A stretch of 64,000 bases of DNA from Flaccisagitta enflata (GCA_965153355.1 OZ231128.1:16988001-17052000); one strand, 5' to 3'. Shown: positions 10,820-24,188, counted from the stretch's first letter. Notes: generated from the sequence alone by a model not told the origin. Made by a program: numbers and translations.

Positions 10820-11915
10820 AACAGTGGACCTGCCACTGCCGCCTCCGCCTCCACTGTTATCACCCCCCTCCCGCCACCGCCGCCCTCACCAGCTCTGTTG
10901 CCCCTTCCCATGCTGCTACACATCTTCCTCACCATTAAAGTGAAAAAAAAATTCTTTCCCACCTCCGCCTCCTCCTCCTCCTCAACCACCACCGCCTCCT
11001 CATTCCTCCTCCTCCTCTGCCACCACCTCCTCTCCTCAACCTCTTCTCCTCCTCCTCCTCCGCCGCCGCCACTGCCTCCTCCTCCTCCCCCACAACCAGC
11101 GCCGCCTTCTCCTCCCCCGCCGCCGCCTCCTTTTCCGCCATAGCCTCCTCCTCCTCCTCCTCCATCGCTGCCGCCGCCGCCGCCGCCGCCGCCTCCTCCT
11201 CTTCCTCCTCCACCGCCGCCGCCGCCGCCTCCTCCACCTCCGCCGCCGCCGCCGCCGCCTCCTCTCCTTGAATCTTTTTTGAATTATTTTTTTAATTCAT
11301 TTCAAATACTTTTTTTAGATTTTTTTTTTTTCTTTTTTCATTTCTTTTATTTGATTTCTTTTAAATTTGACCCTTTTTTTGATATTTTATAAAATTTGAT
11401 ATTTTTTGTAAAGGAGGCAGCGGCGGCGGCAGTTGGGGAGGAGGAGGAGGAGGAGGAGGCGGAGGTGGCAGAGGAGGAGGAGGAGGCAGCGGCGGCGGCG
11501 GCGGCGACAGCAGAGTGGGAAGAGGAGGAGGAGGATGAGGAGAGGAGGCGGCGGTGGTGGAGGAGGAGGTAAGAGGCGGCGGCGGCGGCGGTAGCGGAGG
11601 AGGAGGTGACAGAGGTGGAGGAGGCGGAGAAGGATGAGGAGGAGAGGAGGCGGCGGCGGCGGTGGAGAATGACAAGGAGAGGAGGCGGCGGCGGCGGCGG
11701 AGGAGGAGAGGAGGAGCAGCAGCAGCAGGAGGAGGAGGAGGTGGCGGCGGCGTTAAGGAGATAGCAGCAGCTGAAAGTAATCTCTACCATGAAAATACCC
11801 ATGATACAAAACAAATGGAGGAGGCGGCGGCGGGAGATTGAGGTCATGTAGACAGAGTTGTTATAGCAGAGGCAGAGGCGGCGGTGGAGGCAGTGGCAGC
11901 AGCACTGACAACTAT
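10820..11915. repeat. Large inverted CCT/CCG - AGG/CGG block
   Basis: About 440 bp of CCTCCTCCGCC-like pyrimidine-rich repeats (10,830-11,270) face about 490 bp of GGAGGAGGCGGCGG-like repeats (11,413-11,900) across a 145 bp T-rich core. The outer edges also pair: CCTGCCACTGCCGCCTCCGC at about 10,830 against GCGGTGGAGGCAGTGGCAGC at about 11,880. The whole is an imperfect palindrome of about 1.1 kb. The open frames (poly-Pro, poly-Ala, poly-Glu, poly-Ser) are repeat shadows. Confidence 0.7.
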
Positions 11916-12460
11916 CTAAGTAGGGTCAATATTGTAGAAGAAGAAAGGGGTGGTTTAGTAGTGGGAAAGGGGGTGGTGAGTGATTAAGATCATGTTAGCA
12001 ATTGGATCTCAGGTGGAGGCAGTGGCAATAGCCCTCATAAGATGGTATTTTCAATGGGCAGGGGCTATGGGCAGGGTCATTTCAGCCCACTGGTTGTCAC
12101 TACCTCCTTTTGTCCTAGGTAGTACTGTGGTACAGTAAGATGCGTTGTAAGGTGATGTAGAGTGGTGTGGTTTGAAGTGGTGTGGTGTGGTGTGGTGTGG
12201 TGTGGTCTATTTTCCAGGACCAAGCTTGTAGAACACAAGGCCAAGGGGAATCCGTTCGGCCGCCTGTTTGGAATACAGGTATGTAATTCTAACTCTAAAA
12301 TCTCGATAACAGAATTAGCTGGCTCAGGGTCGCTACCCCAAAACCACTTCCATTGCAGAGCTGGCACAACATCAGTTAAATGGATGTACCGATTAACCGA
12401 CTTTACAATAAATTTCAAGCCGCTTGTAACCGACTGAAAGGCCAAGAAGTGACTTATCCA
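11916..12460. other. Unassigned sequence with short (GGTGT)n tract
   Basis: A GTGGTGTGGT tract lies at 12,160-12,205. Nothing else is recognised. Confidence 0.4.
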
Positions 12461-12690
12461 ATATCTCAGATATTATTAGCTCAAGAACAGATGTCATTAT
12501 TGACATCATTGACATTATTGACATCCAATATCTCAGATATATTTAGCTCAAGAACAGATGTCAGTATTGACATCCCGTTGTTAGTCTAGTACGTGACTCG
12601 CATGTTGGACTTATCTCAGATATATTTAGCTCAAGAACAGATGTCAGTATTGACATCCCGTTGTTAGACTAGTGCGTGACTCACATGTTG
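12461..12690 (+). repeat. Tandem duplication, ~83 bp period
   Basis: Units beginning TCTCAGATATATTTAGCTCA recur at about 12,531 and 12,614, with a degenerate earlier unit at about 12,465. Each includes AGAACAGATGTCAGTATTGA and CATCCCGTTGTTAG. Confidence 0.75.
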
Positions 12691-13499
12691 GACTTTTCCT
12701 CTTGGCACGCATATACACGCGACTTATCAATCCACCTCCTTCATCATTTGGTCCATCTGCGCAATGAAATCCCACTCAATCATCATTCACAGGATGAATT
12801 CGCGTTCCCACAGAAATTTATAGCAGGGATTAAAAATGGGACACTTGACGAGTGACACTGACAGGCTGCGTTTCATTCTAATTAAAAACGCAAAATGACC
12901 CTGAAAGTGGCGCTCTGCCGATTGTCTTGGCATATTTTGCATTAAAAAAAAAAAATACAAATGGCAAGAAAGAATCAATCTGTTGTATCCCGCTGTAACA
13001 GACCCAAGAGTAACATAAGTCCACATATTGCATGTAGATTCAACGGCTGTCCCTATACCAAACTTATCCTGTTCACTGGACCTATTTCAACTGGACCAGT
13101 CAAACAACTGTATTGGCTTCATGAAGCGTTGCTAGAATCCGCTTCTTTCTTCCATATGTACAAATTTGTTAGGTAAATCTCTTCATATAATTTCTCTCAT
13201 TTCCTGTAACAAAAAGTCATTTGTAAGAGACAACAATTTGTTGGTCTGTTAAAACACGTTATTGCGGAATCCAACTGTTCGTAACAAGGACTGAACGAGC
13301 GATAAAGCCGATATCTTGATAAAACGTGCTTTGTTATAAATGTCGCAACAGGGATTCCAACCTTGTTCTTTTTTTGCACGATTCTAACCTCTGCAGAGAA
13401 ATGGAAAATCATTGAACGTGAAGGGAAACAGCGGAAATGTCTTGACGTGGAATAGTTGAAAAAGGTGATAAAGGTGAGAAATGGAGAGTAGGGGTGGGG
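12691..13499. other. Unassigned intergenic sequence
   Basis: Several 60-110 codon frames exist on both strands, but none has recognisable motifs or a supported start. I see no gene. Confidence 0.4.
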
Positions 13500-13795
13500 G
13501 AAATGCACTTTAGTCAACAGATCAAGTTGCAGATGAAGGAAATGTCATAATATGATAAGAATAGATAGTATGCCAAGTTTCAGGGCCTTTGGAACAATTT
13601 CAGCCTAGCCCTCCACCCCCCTGATTTCCCATAGAAAACGTATAGGAATGATTTTGGCCTGAAAAGTTTCCTATCTTTTATAATGGGGCAGGAGAGAGGC
13701 TGGCTAAAACTCAAAGGCCCTGAAACTTGGCACTATCTATTCTTATCTTATTATCACATTTCCTTCATCTGCAACTTGATCTGTTGACAACATTT
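13500..13795. mobile_element. Foldback / MITE-like element (~290 bp)
   Basis: Inverted arms of about 85 bp start at GTCAACAGATCAAGTTGCAG (about 13,514) and end at its complement (about 13,787). They include AAGAATAGATAGTATGCCAA against its near-exact inverse. The centre is about 80 bp. It has no coding capacity and abuts a (CA)n tract at 13,803. Confidence 0.7.
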
Positions 13796-13801
13796 TACTA
13801 A

Positions 13802-13802
<1 letters not shown>

Positions 13803-13869
<67 letters not shown>
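13803..13869 (+). repeat. (CA)n microsatellite
   Basis: CA run with one AACA interruption. Confidence 0.95.
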
Positions 13870-13870
<1 letters not shown>

Positions 13871-14263
13871 TCAATCAGTATGTCTTTATTCACTCTCTTT
13901 TCTTTTTCTTGGGCATCGGTCCAAAGGCGGTCCAAAAGCGGACAACGATAGATTCCTACATCTTCAAACCCTAAATCCCAGGCTTGAGGCCCAATACCCC
14001 GTCTCAAGCCACAGCCACAGCCATAGCCACACCATACGCCCCCCTTTTCACATGCTAGTTTTCTTACTTTTCGACTTGTGCCCACAAATCAATAGACACA
14101 CGGAAAAAAATCTTACAGTAGCGGGTTTATTGTTTTTTTTTCCTTGTTATTTTTTTCTTTTTCTGAATGCTGGCAGCCTGGCAGTAGCTCTTATTTTCAT
14201 CATAAAGTTCACATCCGCTCTAATTTCTCTCTTTCTGACTGTCTGTCTGTGTCTCTGTCTTAC

Positions 14264-14566
<303 letters not shown>

Positions 14567-14798
14567 CCGTTTCTCTCTGTTCTCTCTCACTCACACAGGG
14601 CTTTTTATTCCTCCTTCACGGGAACAGGGCGTTATTTAGATTTTTCTAAGGCGCGTTATTTAGAATTGGCCCTCTGCTTGTAATTTAGAATCTATGTAAT
14701 GCAATAATTTATTTTCTCATAATTTAGATTTTCTATGGGAAAATTTTGCAGGTGCCGGGCAGAAAGGCTGAAAATACTAAGTCCAAGTTTTCTACGTG

Positions 14799-17700
14799 GC
14801 TCAATTGAATGTTTTCCAGGTGGCTCAATATTGAACAATATAAAGTTTTCTAGGTGGCTCAATATTGCACAACACACAGTTTTCCAGATGGCTCATTCGT
14901 TTATGTTTCTTGAAATAAAAGTGCTACCTACTGAGGGTGAAACAATTTTTGACCTAAATGTGACAGCCCTAAATGTGGGTGCATTTTAAGAGCCTACTTG
15001 AAACCATTCTTGAAGAGTTTTCTAGGAGGCTCAATTGTTTTCTTAAGTTAATAATAGCTGTCTACTAAGGCAACAACAGCAGTCAACCACATCCAGAGTG
15101 CATTAAACGCCAACACCACAATGCTTTGCTACCCCACTCCATGGTGACGTCTACAGAGAGGCAGCTAATTCACTGCTGATAAAAACCACTGAGCCACCTG
15201 TAAAATGATCAGAGAAGACTTGTTGGGTGCATTCTTAACCCACAACACCAAGCATTACTACCTCACTCCACAGTAACGCCTACAGAGAAAGGATACTTTA
15301 TTGATGATATCAGCCAATGAGCCACCTGAAAAATGATCAGAGAACACTTGTGTGGTTTAACAAGGGGAGAACTAGTGACATGAGGGGCTAGCGCAGGGTT
15401 GACTTACATGTTAAACCTGATTTGGCTTATCCCCAGATCACCACCCCATTTTGACCAAAAGCCCCTTTATATATACATATATAAACATATAAGTCATCCT
15501 CAGATCAAATCAGAGATCCTCTTGGGGTGATAAGTAAAAGTGGTTTAACATTAGTTTCAACCCCGCTAGCCCCTCCTGTCACCCTTCTTAAAAACTTTCT
15601 AAATGTCACTATTGAAGCAAATCAAGTGATTCTACAAGGCTCAATGAAGTGGTTTTCCTAGTGGCACTTTATCAATCAGCATATATTGACCTCCTCAGTA
15701 CTGACTGCTCCGATTGCTTATCTCCCACAGAAATACACCACAGATTAGCAATCCCTCTCAGAGCCAGACTTTTATGTATTGGCCAGGTAGAGCCACATAG
15801 AAAATAGTTTGATTCATTTTCCTATTGGCACAATAGAATGTTTTCCAGGTGGCTCAATATTGAACAATTCAAAGTTTTCTAGGTGGCTCAATATTGCACA
15901 ACAGAAAGTTTTCCAGGTGGCTCATTCCTGTACTTTACTTGAAATAAGAGAGCTACCTACTGAGGGTGAAACAATTTTTGACCTAAATGTGACAGCCCTA
16001 AATGTGGGTGCATTTTATGAGCCTACTTTAAAACATTCTTGATGAGTTTTCTAAGAAGCTCAATTGTTTTCTTAAGTCAATAATATCTGGTTGTTATCCA
16101 CTAAGGCAACAACAGCAGTCAACCACATCCAGAGTGCATTCAAAGCCCACACCACGATGCTTTATAACCCCACTCCATGGTGACGTCTACAGCGAGGAAG
16201 CAAATTCACTGCTGATAAAAACCACTGAGCCACCTGTAAAATGATCAGAGAACACTTGTTGGATGCATTCTTAACCCACAACACCAAGCATTGCTACCTC
16301 ACTCCACGGTGACCCCTACCGAGAAGAGGAAACTTTACTGATGATATCAGCCACTGAGCCACCTGATAAATGATTAGAGAACACTTGTGTGGTCTAACAA
16401 GGGGAGAACTAGTGACATGAGGGGCTAGCGGGATTGACTTACATGTTAAGCCTGATTTGGCTTATCCCCAGATCCCCACCCCATTTTGACCAAAAGCCCT
16501 TTTATATATACATATATAAACATATAAGTCATCCTCAGATCAAATCAGAGATCCTCTTGGGGTGATAAGTAAAAGTGGTTTAACATTAGTTTCATCCCCG
16601 CTAGCCCCTCTTGTCACCCTTTTAAAAATTTTCTAAATGTCACTATTGTAGCAAATGAAGTGATTTCTACAAGGCTCAATGAAGTGGTTTTCTAAGTGGC
16701 TCTTTATCAATAAGCATATATTGACCTTCTCAGTGCTGACTGCTCTGATTGCTTATCTCCCACAGAAGTACACCACAGATTAGCAATCTCTCTCAGAGCC
16801 AGAGTTTTATGTATTGGCCAGGTAGAGCCACATAGAAAATAGTTTGATTCATTTTCCTATTGACACAATAGAATGTTTTCCAGGTGGCTCAATATTGAAC
16901 AATTCAAAGTTTTCTAGGTGGCTCAATATAGTACAACAGAAAGTTTTCCAAGTGGCTCATTCCTGTACTTTACTTGAAATAAGAGAGCTACCTACTGAGG
17001 GTGAAACAATGTTTGACCTAAATGTGACAGCCCTGAATGTGGGTGCATTTTATGAGCCTACTTGAAAATATTCTTGATGAGTTTTCTAAGAAGCTCAATC
17101 GTTTTCTTAAGTCAATAATAGCTGGTTGTCATCTACTAAGGCAACAACAGCAGTGAACCACAACCAGAGTGCATTCAAAGCCCACACCACCATGCTTTAC
17201 AACACCACTCCATGGTGATGTCTACAGCGAGGTAGCAAATTCACTGCTGATAAAGATCACAGAGCCACCTGTAAAATGATCAGAGAACACTTGTTGGATG
17301 CATTCTTAACCCACAACACCAAGCATTGCTACCTCACTCCACGGTGACCCCTACAGAGAAGCAGATACTTTATTGATGATATCAGCCACTGAGCCACCTG
17401 AAAAATGATCAGAGAACACTTGTGTGGTCTAACAAGGGGAGAACTAGTGACATGAGGGGCTAGCGGGGTTGATTTACATGTTGAGCCTGATTTGGCTTAT
17501 CCCCAGATCACCACCCCATTTTGACCAAAAGCCCCTTTATATATACATATATGTATATATAAGTCATCCTCAGGTCAAATCAGAGATCCTCTTTGGGTGA
17601 TAAGTAAAAGTGGTTTAACACTAGTTTCAACCCTGCTAGCCCCTCTTGTCACCCTTTTAAAAATTTTCTAAATGTCACTATAGTAGCAAATGAAGTGATT

Positions 17701-20138
17701 TCTACAAGGCTCAATGAAGTGGTTTTCCAAGTGGCTCTTTATCAATCAGCATATATTGACCTTCTCAGTACTGACTGCTCTGATTGCTCATCTCCCACAG
17801 AAGTACACCACAGATTAGCAATCTCTCTCAGAGCCAGAGTTTTATGTATTGGCCAGGTAGAGCCACATAGAAAATAGTTTGATTCATTTTCCTATTGACA
17901 CTATCGAATGTTTTCCAGGTGGCTCAATATTGAACAATATAAAGTTTTCACAGTGGCTCAATATTGCACAACAGAAAGTTTTCCAGGTGGCTCATTCCTG
18001 TACTTTACTTGAAATGAGAGAGCTACCTACTGAGGGTGAAACAATTTTTGACCTAAATGTGACAGCCCTGAATGTGGGTGCATTTTATGAGCCTAATTGA
18101 AAACATTCTTGATGAGTTTTCTAAGAAGCTCAATTGTTTTCTTAAGTCAATAATAGCTGGTTGTTATCTACTAAGGCAACAACAGCAGTCAACCACATCC
18201 AGAGTGCATTCAAAGCCCACACCACGATGCTTTACGACCCCACTCCATGGTGACGTCTTCAGCGAGGCAGCAAATTCACTGCTGATAAAAACCACTGAGC
18301 CACCTGTAAAATGATCAGAGAACACTTGTTGGATGCATTCTTAACCCACAACACCAAGCATTGCTACCTCACTCCATGGTGACCCCTACAGAGAAGCAGA
18401 TACTTTATTGATGATATCAGCCACTGAGCCACCTGAAAAATGATCAGAGAACACTTGTGTGGTCTAACAAGGGGAGAACTAGTGACATGAGGGGCTAGCA
18501 GGGTTGATTTACATGTTAAGCCTGATTTGGCTTATCCCCAGATCACCACCCCATTTTGACCAAAAGCCGCTTTATATATACATATATAAACATATAAGTC
18601 ATCCTCAGATAAAATCAGAGATCCTCTTGGGGTGATAAGTAAAAGTGGTTTAACATAAGTTTCAACCCCGCTAGCCCCTCCTGTCACCCTTCTTAAAAAT
18701 TTTCTAAATGTCACTATCGTAGCAAATCAAGTGATTTCTACAAGGCTCAATGAAGTGGTTTTCCAAGTGGCTCTTTATCAATCAGCATATATTGACCTCC
18801 TCAGTGCTGACTGCTCTGATTGCTTATCCTTCACAGAAGTACACCACAGATTAGCAATCTCTCTCAGAGCCAGAGTTTTATGTATTGGCCAGGTAGAGCC
18901 ACATAGAAAATTGTTTGATTTATTTTCCTATTGGCACAATGGAATATTTTCCAGGTAGCTCATTATTGAACAATTCAGAGTTTTCTAGGTGGCTCAATAT
19001 TGTACAACACAAAGTTTTCCAGGTGGCTCATTCCTGTACTTTACTTGAAATGAGAGAGCTACCTACTGAGGGTGAAACAATTTTTGACCTAAATGTGACA
19101 GCCCTAAATGTGGATGCATTTTATGAGCCTTCTTGAAACCATTCTTGAAGAGTTTTCAGGAGGCTCAATTGTTTTCTTAAGTCAATAAAAGAAGGCTTTA
19201 TCTACTAAGGCATTATCTACTAAGGCAACAACAGCAGTCAACCACATCCAGAGTGCATTCAAAGCCCACACCACGATGCTTTATAACCCCACTCCATGGT
19301 GACGTCTACAGCGAGGCAGCGAGGCAGCAAATTCACTGCTGATAAAAACCACTGAGCCACCTGTAAAATGATCAGAGAACACTTGTTGGATGCATTCTTA
19401 ACCCACAACACCAAGCATTGCTACCTCACTCCACGGTGACCCCTACAGAGAAGAGGATACTTTATTGATGATATCAGCCACTGAGCCACCTGAAAAATGA
19501 TCAGAGAACACTTGTGTGGTCTAACAAGGGGAGAACTAGTGACATGAGGGGCTAGCGGGGTTGATTTACATGTTAGCCTGATTTGGCTTATCCCCAGATC
19601 ACCACCTATTTTGACCAAAAGCCCTTTATATACATATATAAATATAAGTCATCCTCAGATCAAATCAGAGATCCTCTTGGGGTGATAAGTAATAGTGGTT
19701 TAACATTAGTTTCAACCCTGCTAGCCCCTCTTGTCACCCTTTTAAAAATTTTCTAAATGTCACTATTGTAGCAAAAAATCAAGTGATTTCTACAAGGCTC
19801 AATGAAGTGGTTTTCCTAGTGGCTCTTTATCATCCAGCATATATTGACCTCCTCAGTGCTGACTGCTCTGATTGCGAATCTCCCACAGAAGTACACCACA
19901 GATTAGCAATCTTTTTCAGAGCCAGACTTTTATATACTGGCCAGGTAGAGCCACATAGAAAATAGTTAGATTCATTTTCCTATTGGCACAAAAGAATGTT
20001 TTCCAGGTGGCTCAATATTGAACGATTCAAAGTTTTCTAGGTGGCTCAATATTGCACAACAGAAAGTTTTCCAGGTGGTTCATTCCTGTACTTTACTTGA
20101 AATAAGAGAGCTACCTACTGAGGGTGAAACAAGTTTTG
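14799..20138 (+). repeat. Tandem array, ~1,035 bp unit, ~5.2 copies
   Basis: The anchor GATTCATTTTCCTATTGGCA or its variants recurs at 15,811, 16,846, 17,881, 18,917 and 19,969, giving periods of 1,035, 1,035, 1,036 and 1,052 bp. The first and last units are partial. Each unit holds about eight TTTTC-N5-GGC(T/A)C motifs, for example GTTTTCCAGGTGGCTCAATA three times at ~35 bp spacing and GAGCCACCTGTAAAATGATC. It also holds a ~130 bp internal duplication (CAACACCAAGCATTGCTACC against CACACCACGATGCTTTATAA). Copies look more than 90% alike. Short frames such as 15,809-16,042 repeat in every unit and are probably not genes. Confidence 0.9.
15375..15582. repeat. 208 bp inverted-repeat element inside each 1,035 bp unit
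   Basis: The ends are GTGACATGAGGGGCTAGC and the complement of GTGACAGGAGGGGCTAGC, extending inward through GGGGTTGA and ATGTTAAACC. A TATATATACATATATA centre sits between them. The same block recurs in each unit (about 16,411, 17,448, 18,484 and 19,540 on), so it was present before the array amplified. Confidence 0.65.
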
Positions 20139-20774
20139 AGAAATGCAATTGAGTCATATAGAAATATTCTCAATGTGCCAGGAGGAAAATGAAATAAAAT
20201 ATTTTCTATGTGGCTCTAATCTGTTAGAGGGATATATTTTCTATATGGCACCAGAAATCATTTTCTATGTGGCTGCAATCTGTCAAAAAACAAGGCTGGA
20301 TACACAGCCACCAGTTGCGGATGGGTGGGCAGGGGCGGATATGCGCATTTTCCCATCTTTCAACTCGAGCGTGACGGACTGACCAACCGACGGGCCGATG
20401 GACAGACAGACAAAGCCTCTTATAGAGTTGGGTGTCCGCAACTAAAAACTATTTTCTATGTGGCATCAGCACTTTAGAGTGTCTGTGGGTTTGTGTAGGG
20501 TATGGGAGGGGGTGTGAAAGGGGGTTATACGCCTATCTATCTGCAACAATATTGTTTTTTAATTAATATATTCACATCATCACATGAGGAAGCATTGATC
20601 TATTACCATTAGGAGTGAAATAGGTAACTAGAGCGATCACGATCAGACTTTGATGAACAGTATTTCGCCTTTGAAGTCATGTAAACAGTAACACATCTAT
20701 CGCCAAAACGCAAAGAGAAGATAGAAACGTATATAACTATATTGATAGCAGCTACAACATAAAAGATCAACTTG
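20139..20774. other. Motif-bearing spacer 3' of the recombinase gene
   Basis: It contains further motif copies: GTGCCAGGAGGAAAA (about 20,177), TTTTCTATGTGGCTC (20,204), TTTTCTATATGGCAC (about 20,237), TTTTCTATGTGGCTG (about 20,260) and TTTTCTATGTGGCAT. A family A insertion at 20,283-20,447 separates the last two. TTTAAT at 20,558-20,563 (ATTAAA on the minus strand) could be the gene's polyadenylation signal. No gene here. Confidence 0.5.
20283..20447 (-). repeat. Family A copy 6 (full length)
   Basis: On the plus strand it reads ACAAGGCTGGATACACAGCC, AGTTGCGGATGGGTGGGCAG, a GACGGACTGACC tract, CAAAGCCTCTTATAGAGTTG and GTGTCCGCAACTAAAAA. It splits a run of TTTTCTATGTGGC motifs. Confidence 0.8.
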
Positions 20775-21364
20775 TCACTCCCTGGGACGCAAGACGCGTG
20801 AGGATGAGGTCACTCCTTTCTGAAGAGCCTTTTCCGACAAATTAAGTTTCTTGTCTCTGGATCGAAGGGAGCGACCTCCTTCGGGTACTGGAGGCTCAGA
20901 TTTGTTGGCGCTGGTGGTGTTTTGTTGAATTATGGCGGCCATTGAAAGGGCAGAATTATTTGCTTTTAACTTATATGCATCCGCAAGAGAAAATCCCTTC
21001 TTTGACGAAGATTGGCCGGAAGTTGGCGCTAAAGGCTGAGAAGATGACGTGGTTGGTTGAGTAGACGTCGCCAACGGTCGTGAAGAAGACGCGGATTGTT
21101 TAGAGACGGATTTTATTGGAACAGGAATTTTCGATTTCCTTCTCACACTTTTCGGCGCTGAGGGTTTGGATTGAGAACTTTTCTTCATCTTGGCCACTGG
21201 CGCTGTTTTACCAATCTCCTTTGAGGCCGCATCGCCAATGCTTGATTCCTCCACGTTTGCCTTAGGAAATTATAAAGAATCATTAAAAATTATATATTTT
21301 CTGATCAGCTAAAAAACGAACAAAAAAGAACAACATCAACAATAATTATGTCTGAACAAACATG

Positions 21365-21454
<90 letters not shown>

Positions 21455-21463
21455 TCAACAACT

Positions 21464-21541
<78 letters not shown>

Positions 21542-21617
21542 GCAACAACAGACTTGATCCAACTTGCGAGCCGCTTTTCTTTAAAGTGCTTCCAACTTGA
21601 GAGCTTTGTCGCTGTGA

Positions 21618-21685
<68 letters not shown>

Positions 21686-22833
21686 CTTTGCGGCTCAAAG
21701 AGACAACACTCACATTCTGACGCCTACCTTTGGGGTAATTTCAGGAATTTCACATTCTACGTCATCAAATCGATCCAACGTTCCCACTGCCGCATCAAGG
21801 GCACCGCCCATTTCCTCGTCAGTTGACTGATGAAAATGAGAAAGAAACAAGGCCGGATACACAGCCATCAGTTGGGGACGGGTGGGCAGGGGCGGAAGTG
21901 CGTTTTTTCCCCCTTTTTGACTCGATCATTACGGACCAACGGACCGACAGACGGACCGACGGACTGACAAAGTCTCTTATAGAGTTGCGTGTCCGCAACT
22001 AAAAATACATTAAAAAAGTGAAATATCATTTATCATTCACCTCATCTCGCGCCATTCCAGGCATTTGCAATGTCTCGGAAATGAGTTCATTGAAATCCGC
22101 CACATCGAGCGCGGCGTCAAAAAGCGGTGATTTTGCGTGAGAAGATGCGCCAAAGGATGATGTTTCATCGGCGCTGGACTCATTGCCGGGCAAAACATTC
22201 GCCCCAGAAGCACCGTCGCAGGATGATTCCTTCGAAGATGGGGCATCAACGTCGGCACGTACATTGGCCTTGGATGATTCCTTCGAAGACTCTCCATCTG
22301 AGCTGACAGACGGGGCATCGATTGCTGATCGTACATTGGCACTAGATGATCCCATTGAAGACTCTCCCATTGAAGACTCTCCATCTGAGCTTTCAGACGG
22401 GGCATCAACTTCCGATCGCACATCGGTTCTAGCTGACTCTCTCCGACTCTTAATGGTGACATATGGACTGACAGCCAACGATTCTTCCTCGTCGGAAGAT
22501 TGGAAATTGGCCTTAGTGGAGCACTTTGGCAGTTTGCTCGCAGCTGCAAAACAAGGGGGAATTTAGCGTTATGGGCGTAATTTGATTAAGCATTACAGAC
22601 AGACTGGCCAACAGACAAACATTGTTATATGAAAAGGCCTTTCTAATACCTGAGGTGCTCGGGATGGATGCCGGAATCACCAACAAAGATGGCGCAATAT
22701 CAGCCAATCGAGTCAACTGAAAAATAAAGGGTTCTGACTTCAATCTTTTATACAGCATACATAAGCTTGGTAGCTTACAACAATACAAAAACGGCAATTG
22801 TAAAACCAAAACAACAATAACAGCAACAACAGT

Positions 22834-22870
<37 letters not shown>

Positions 22871-22872
22871 GC

Positions 22873-22912
<40 letters not shown>

Positions 22913-23025
22913 GGGAGCCAGTTGGAAATTTCTCGCGAGAGCTGACAGATTTTGGTGAACAGTTTCTCTGTAGCTCTATAACAAGAACATCACCGTTAAC
23001 CGCCACCACCACCACCACCACCACC

Positions 23026-23092
<67 letters not shown>

Positions 23093-24134
23093 GCAACAAC
23101 AACAACAATAGTAGATATTTTCTTTGCGGCTCAAAATCATTCACAAGAACAATAACATCAACAAATACAACAATGAAAACAATAACAACAAAAGAACGAC
23201 AATGAGGATGACGACGATGAAAACAATGAAAACGTTTAGTGAGAAATAAGTTATCTAAGACAGTTTTCTGAGCGGCACAATGACACAAAACACCTCAAGG
23301 TACTAACTAGTTATGTATTAGTGTTTACCCGAGGCACTTTTGAGGGCATGTCCGTCTCCGCCTCTTCCACCTCCGCCACCTCCGCAACCTCCTCCTCCTC
23401 CTCCTCCTCCCACGGCTCTGGTGCTTCCGGTTCTTCGTTGTTACTTGATCGACCATACGCATGAGTTTCGTCATTTTCCGGATCGGAAAACCCCTGATGA
23501 GTGAAAGCGTTGTGATCTATGAATCAAATAAGAGTTCAAAAATGTTATATGGGCCAGTTCAGGTCTGTTTGGAAAGCTAGCCCACGTACCTCGTCATAAT
23601 CAGGCGCAGGATGAACGTCGGTTGTGGGAACTTGATTCTCGTCAGTTTCCGCAATGCCTTCAATCAAGGCCATGGTAAGGTCTGCGGCTTGAACGGAGTA
23701 TCTGCAGTCTCGAACTTCGTAATGTTGCCGTGCTGTTGCTCTTGAGTGGCCAAGAGCGTGAGAAATCATTTCGGCTGTTGGGTTAGTCAGACCGTTCTCC
23801 GTCTCCAGCGCACTGCGGCAGGTGTTGAAGGAAAGATCGGAGATACCGGCCTTGTTGCCGATGATGCGCAGATAGTACCAGACGTCCTTACCCAACGCCT
23901 CCCCGCGAGAGTTGACGAAGAACTTGGAAGTCTTAGGCTTTGTCGGACCATTGGGTCGAATGTACCTGTATGGTTAAAGAATGCGCTAGTTTACAACAAC
24001 ACTAACACAACAACAACAACAGTAAAAGAGTCAGGTGGAAAACTTTTATGTAACTGACAGATTTGAAAAAAAATGTTTTCTTTGTGGCTCAAAAACATTA
24101 ACAACAACAAAAACAACCATAACAACAACGTTAC

Positions 24135-24188
<54 letters not shown>

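Noticed and set aside
10898-11847. Proline/alanine/glutamate/serine-rich frames
   Set aside because: Triplet-repeat shadows on both strands of the CCT/CCG palindrome.
15809-19136. A ~75-codon frame repeated in each 1,035 bp unit
   Set aside because: It persists because the units are young. It starts within motif repeats, shows no protein-like motif, and is only patchily kept between units (lengths 73-84, absent from the last unit).
21362-21826. 154-codon plus-strand frame over exon 11
   Set aside because: Starts in (CAA)n and (AG)n and runs antisense to exon 11 of the recombinase gene.
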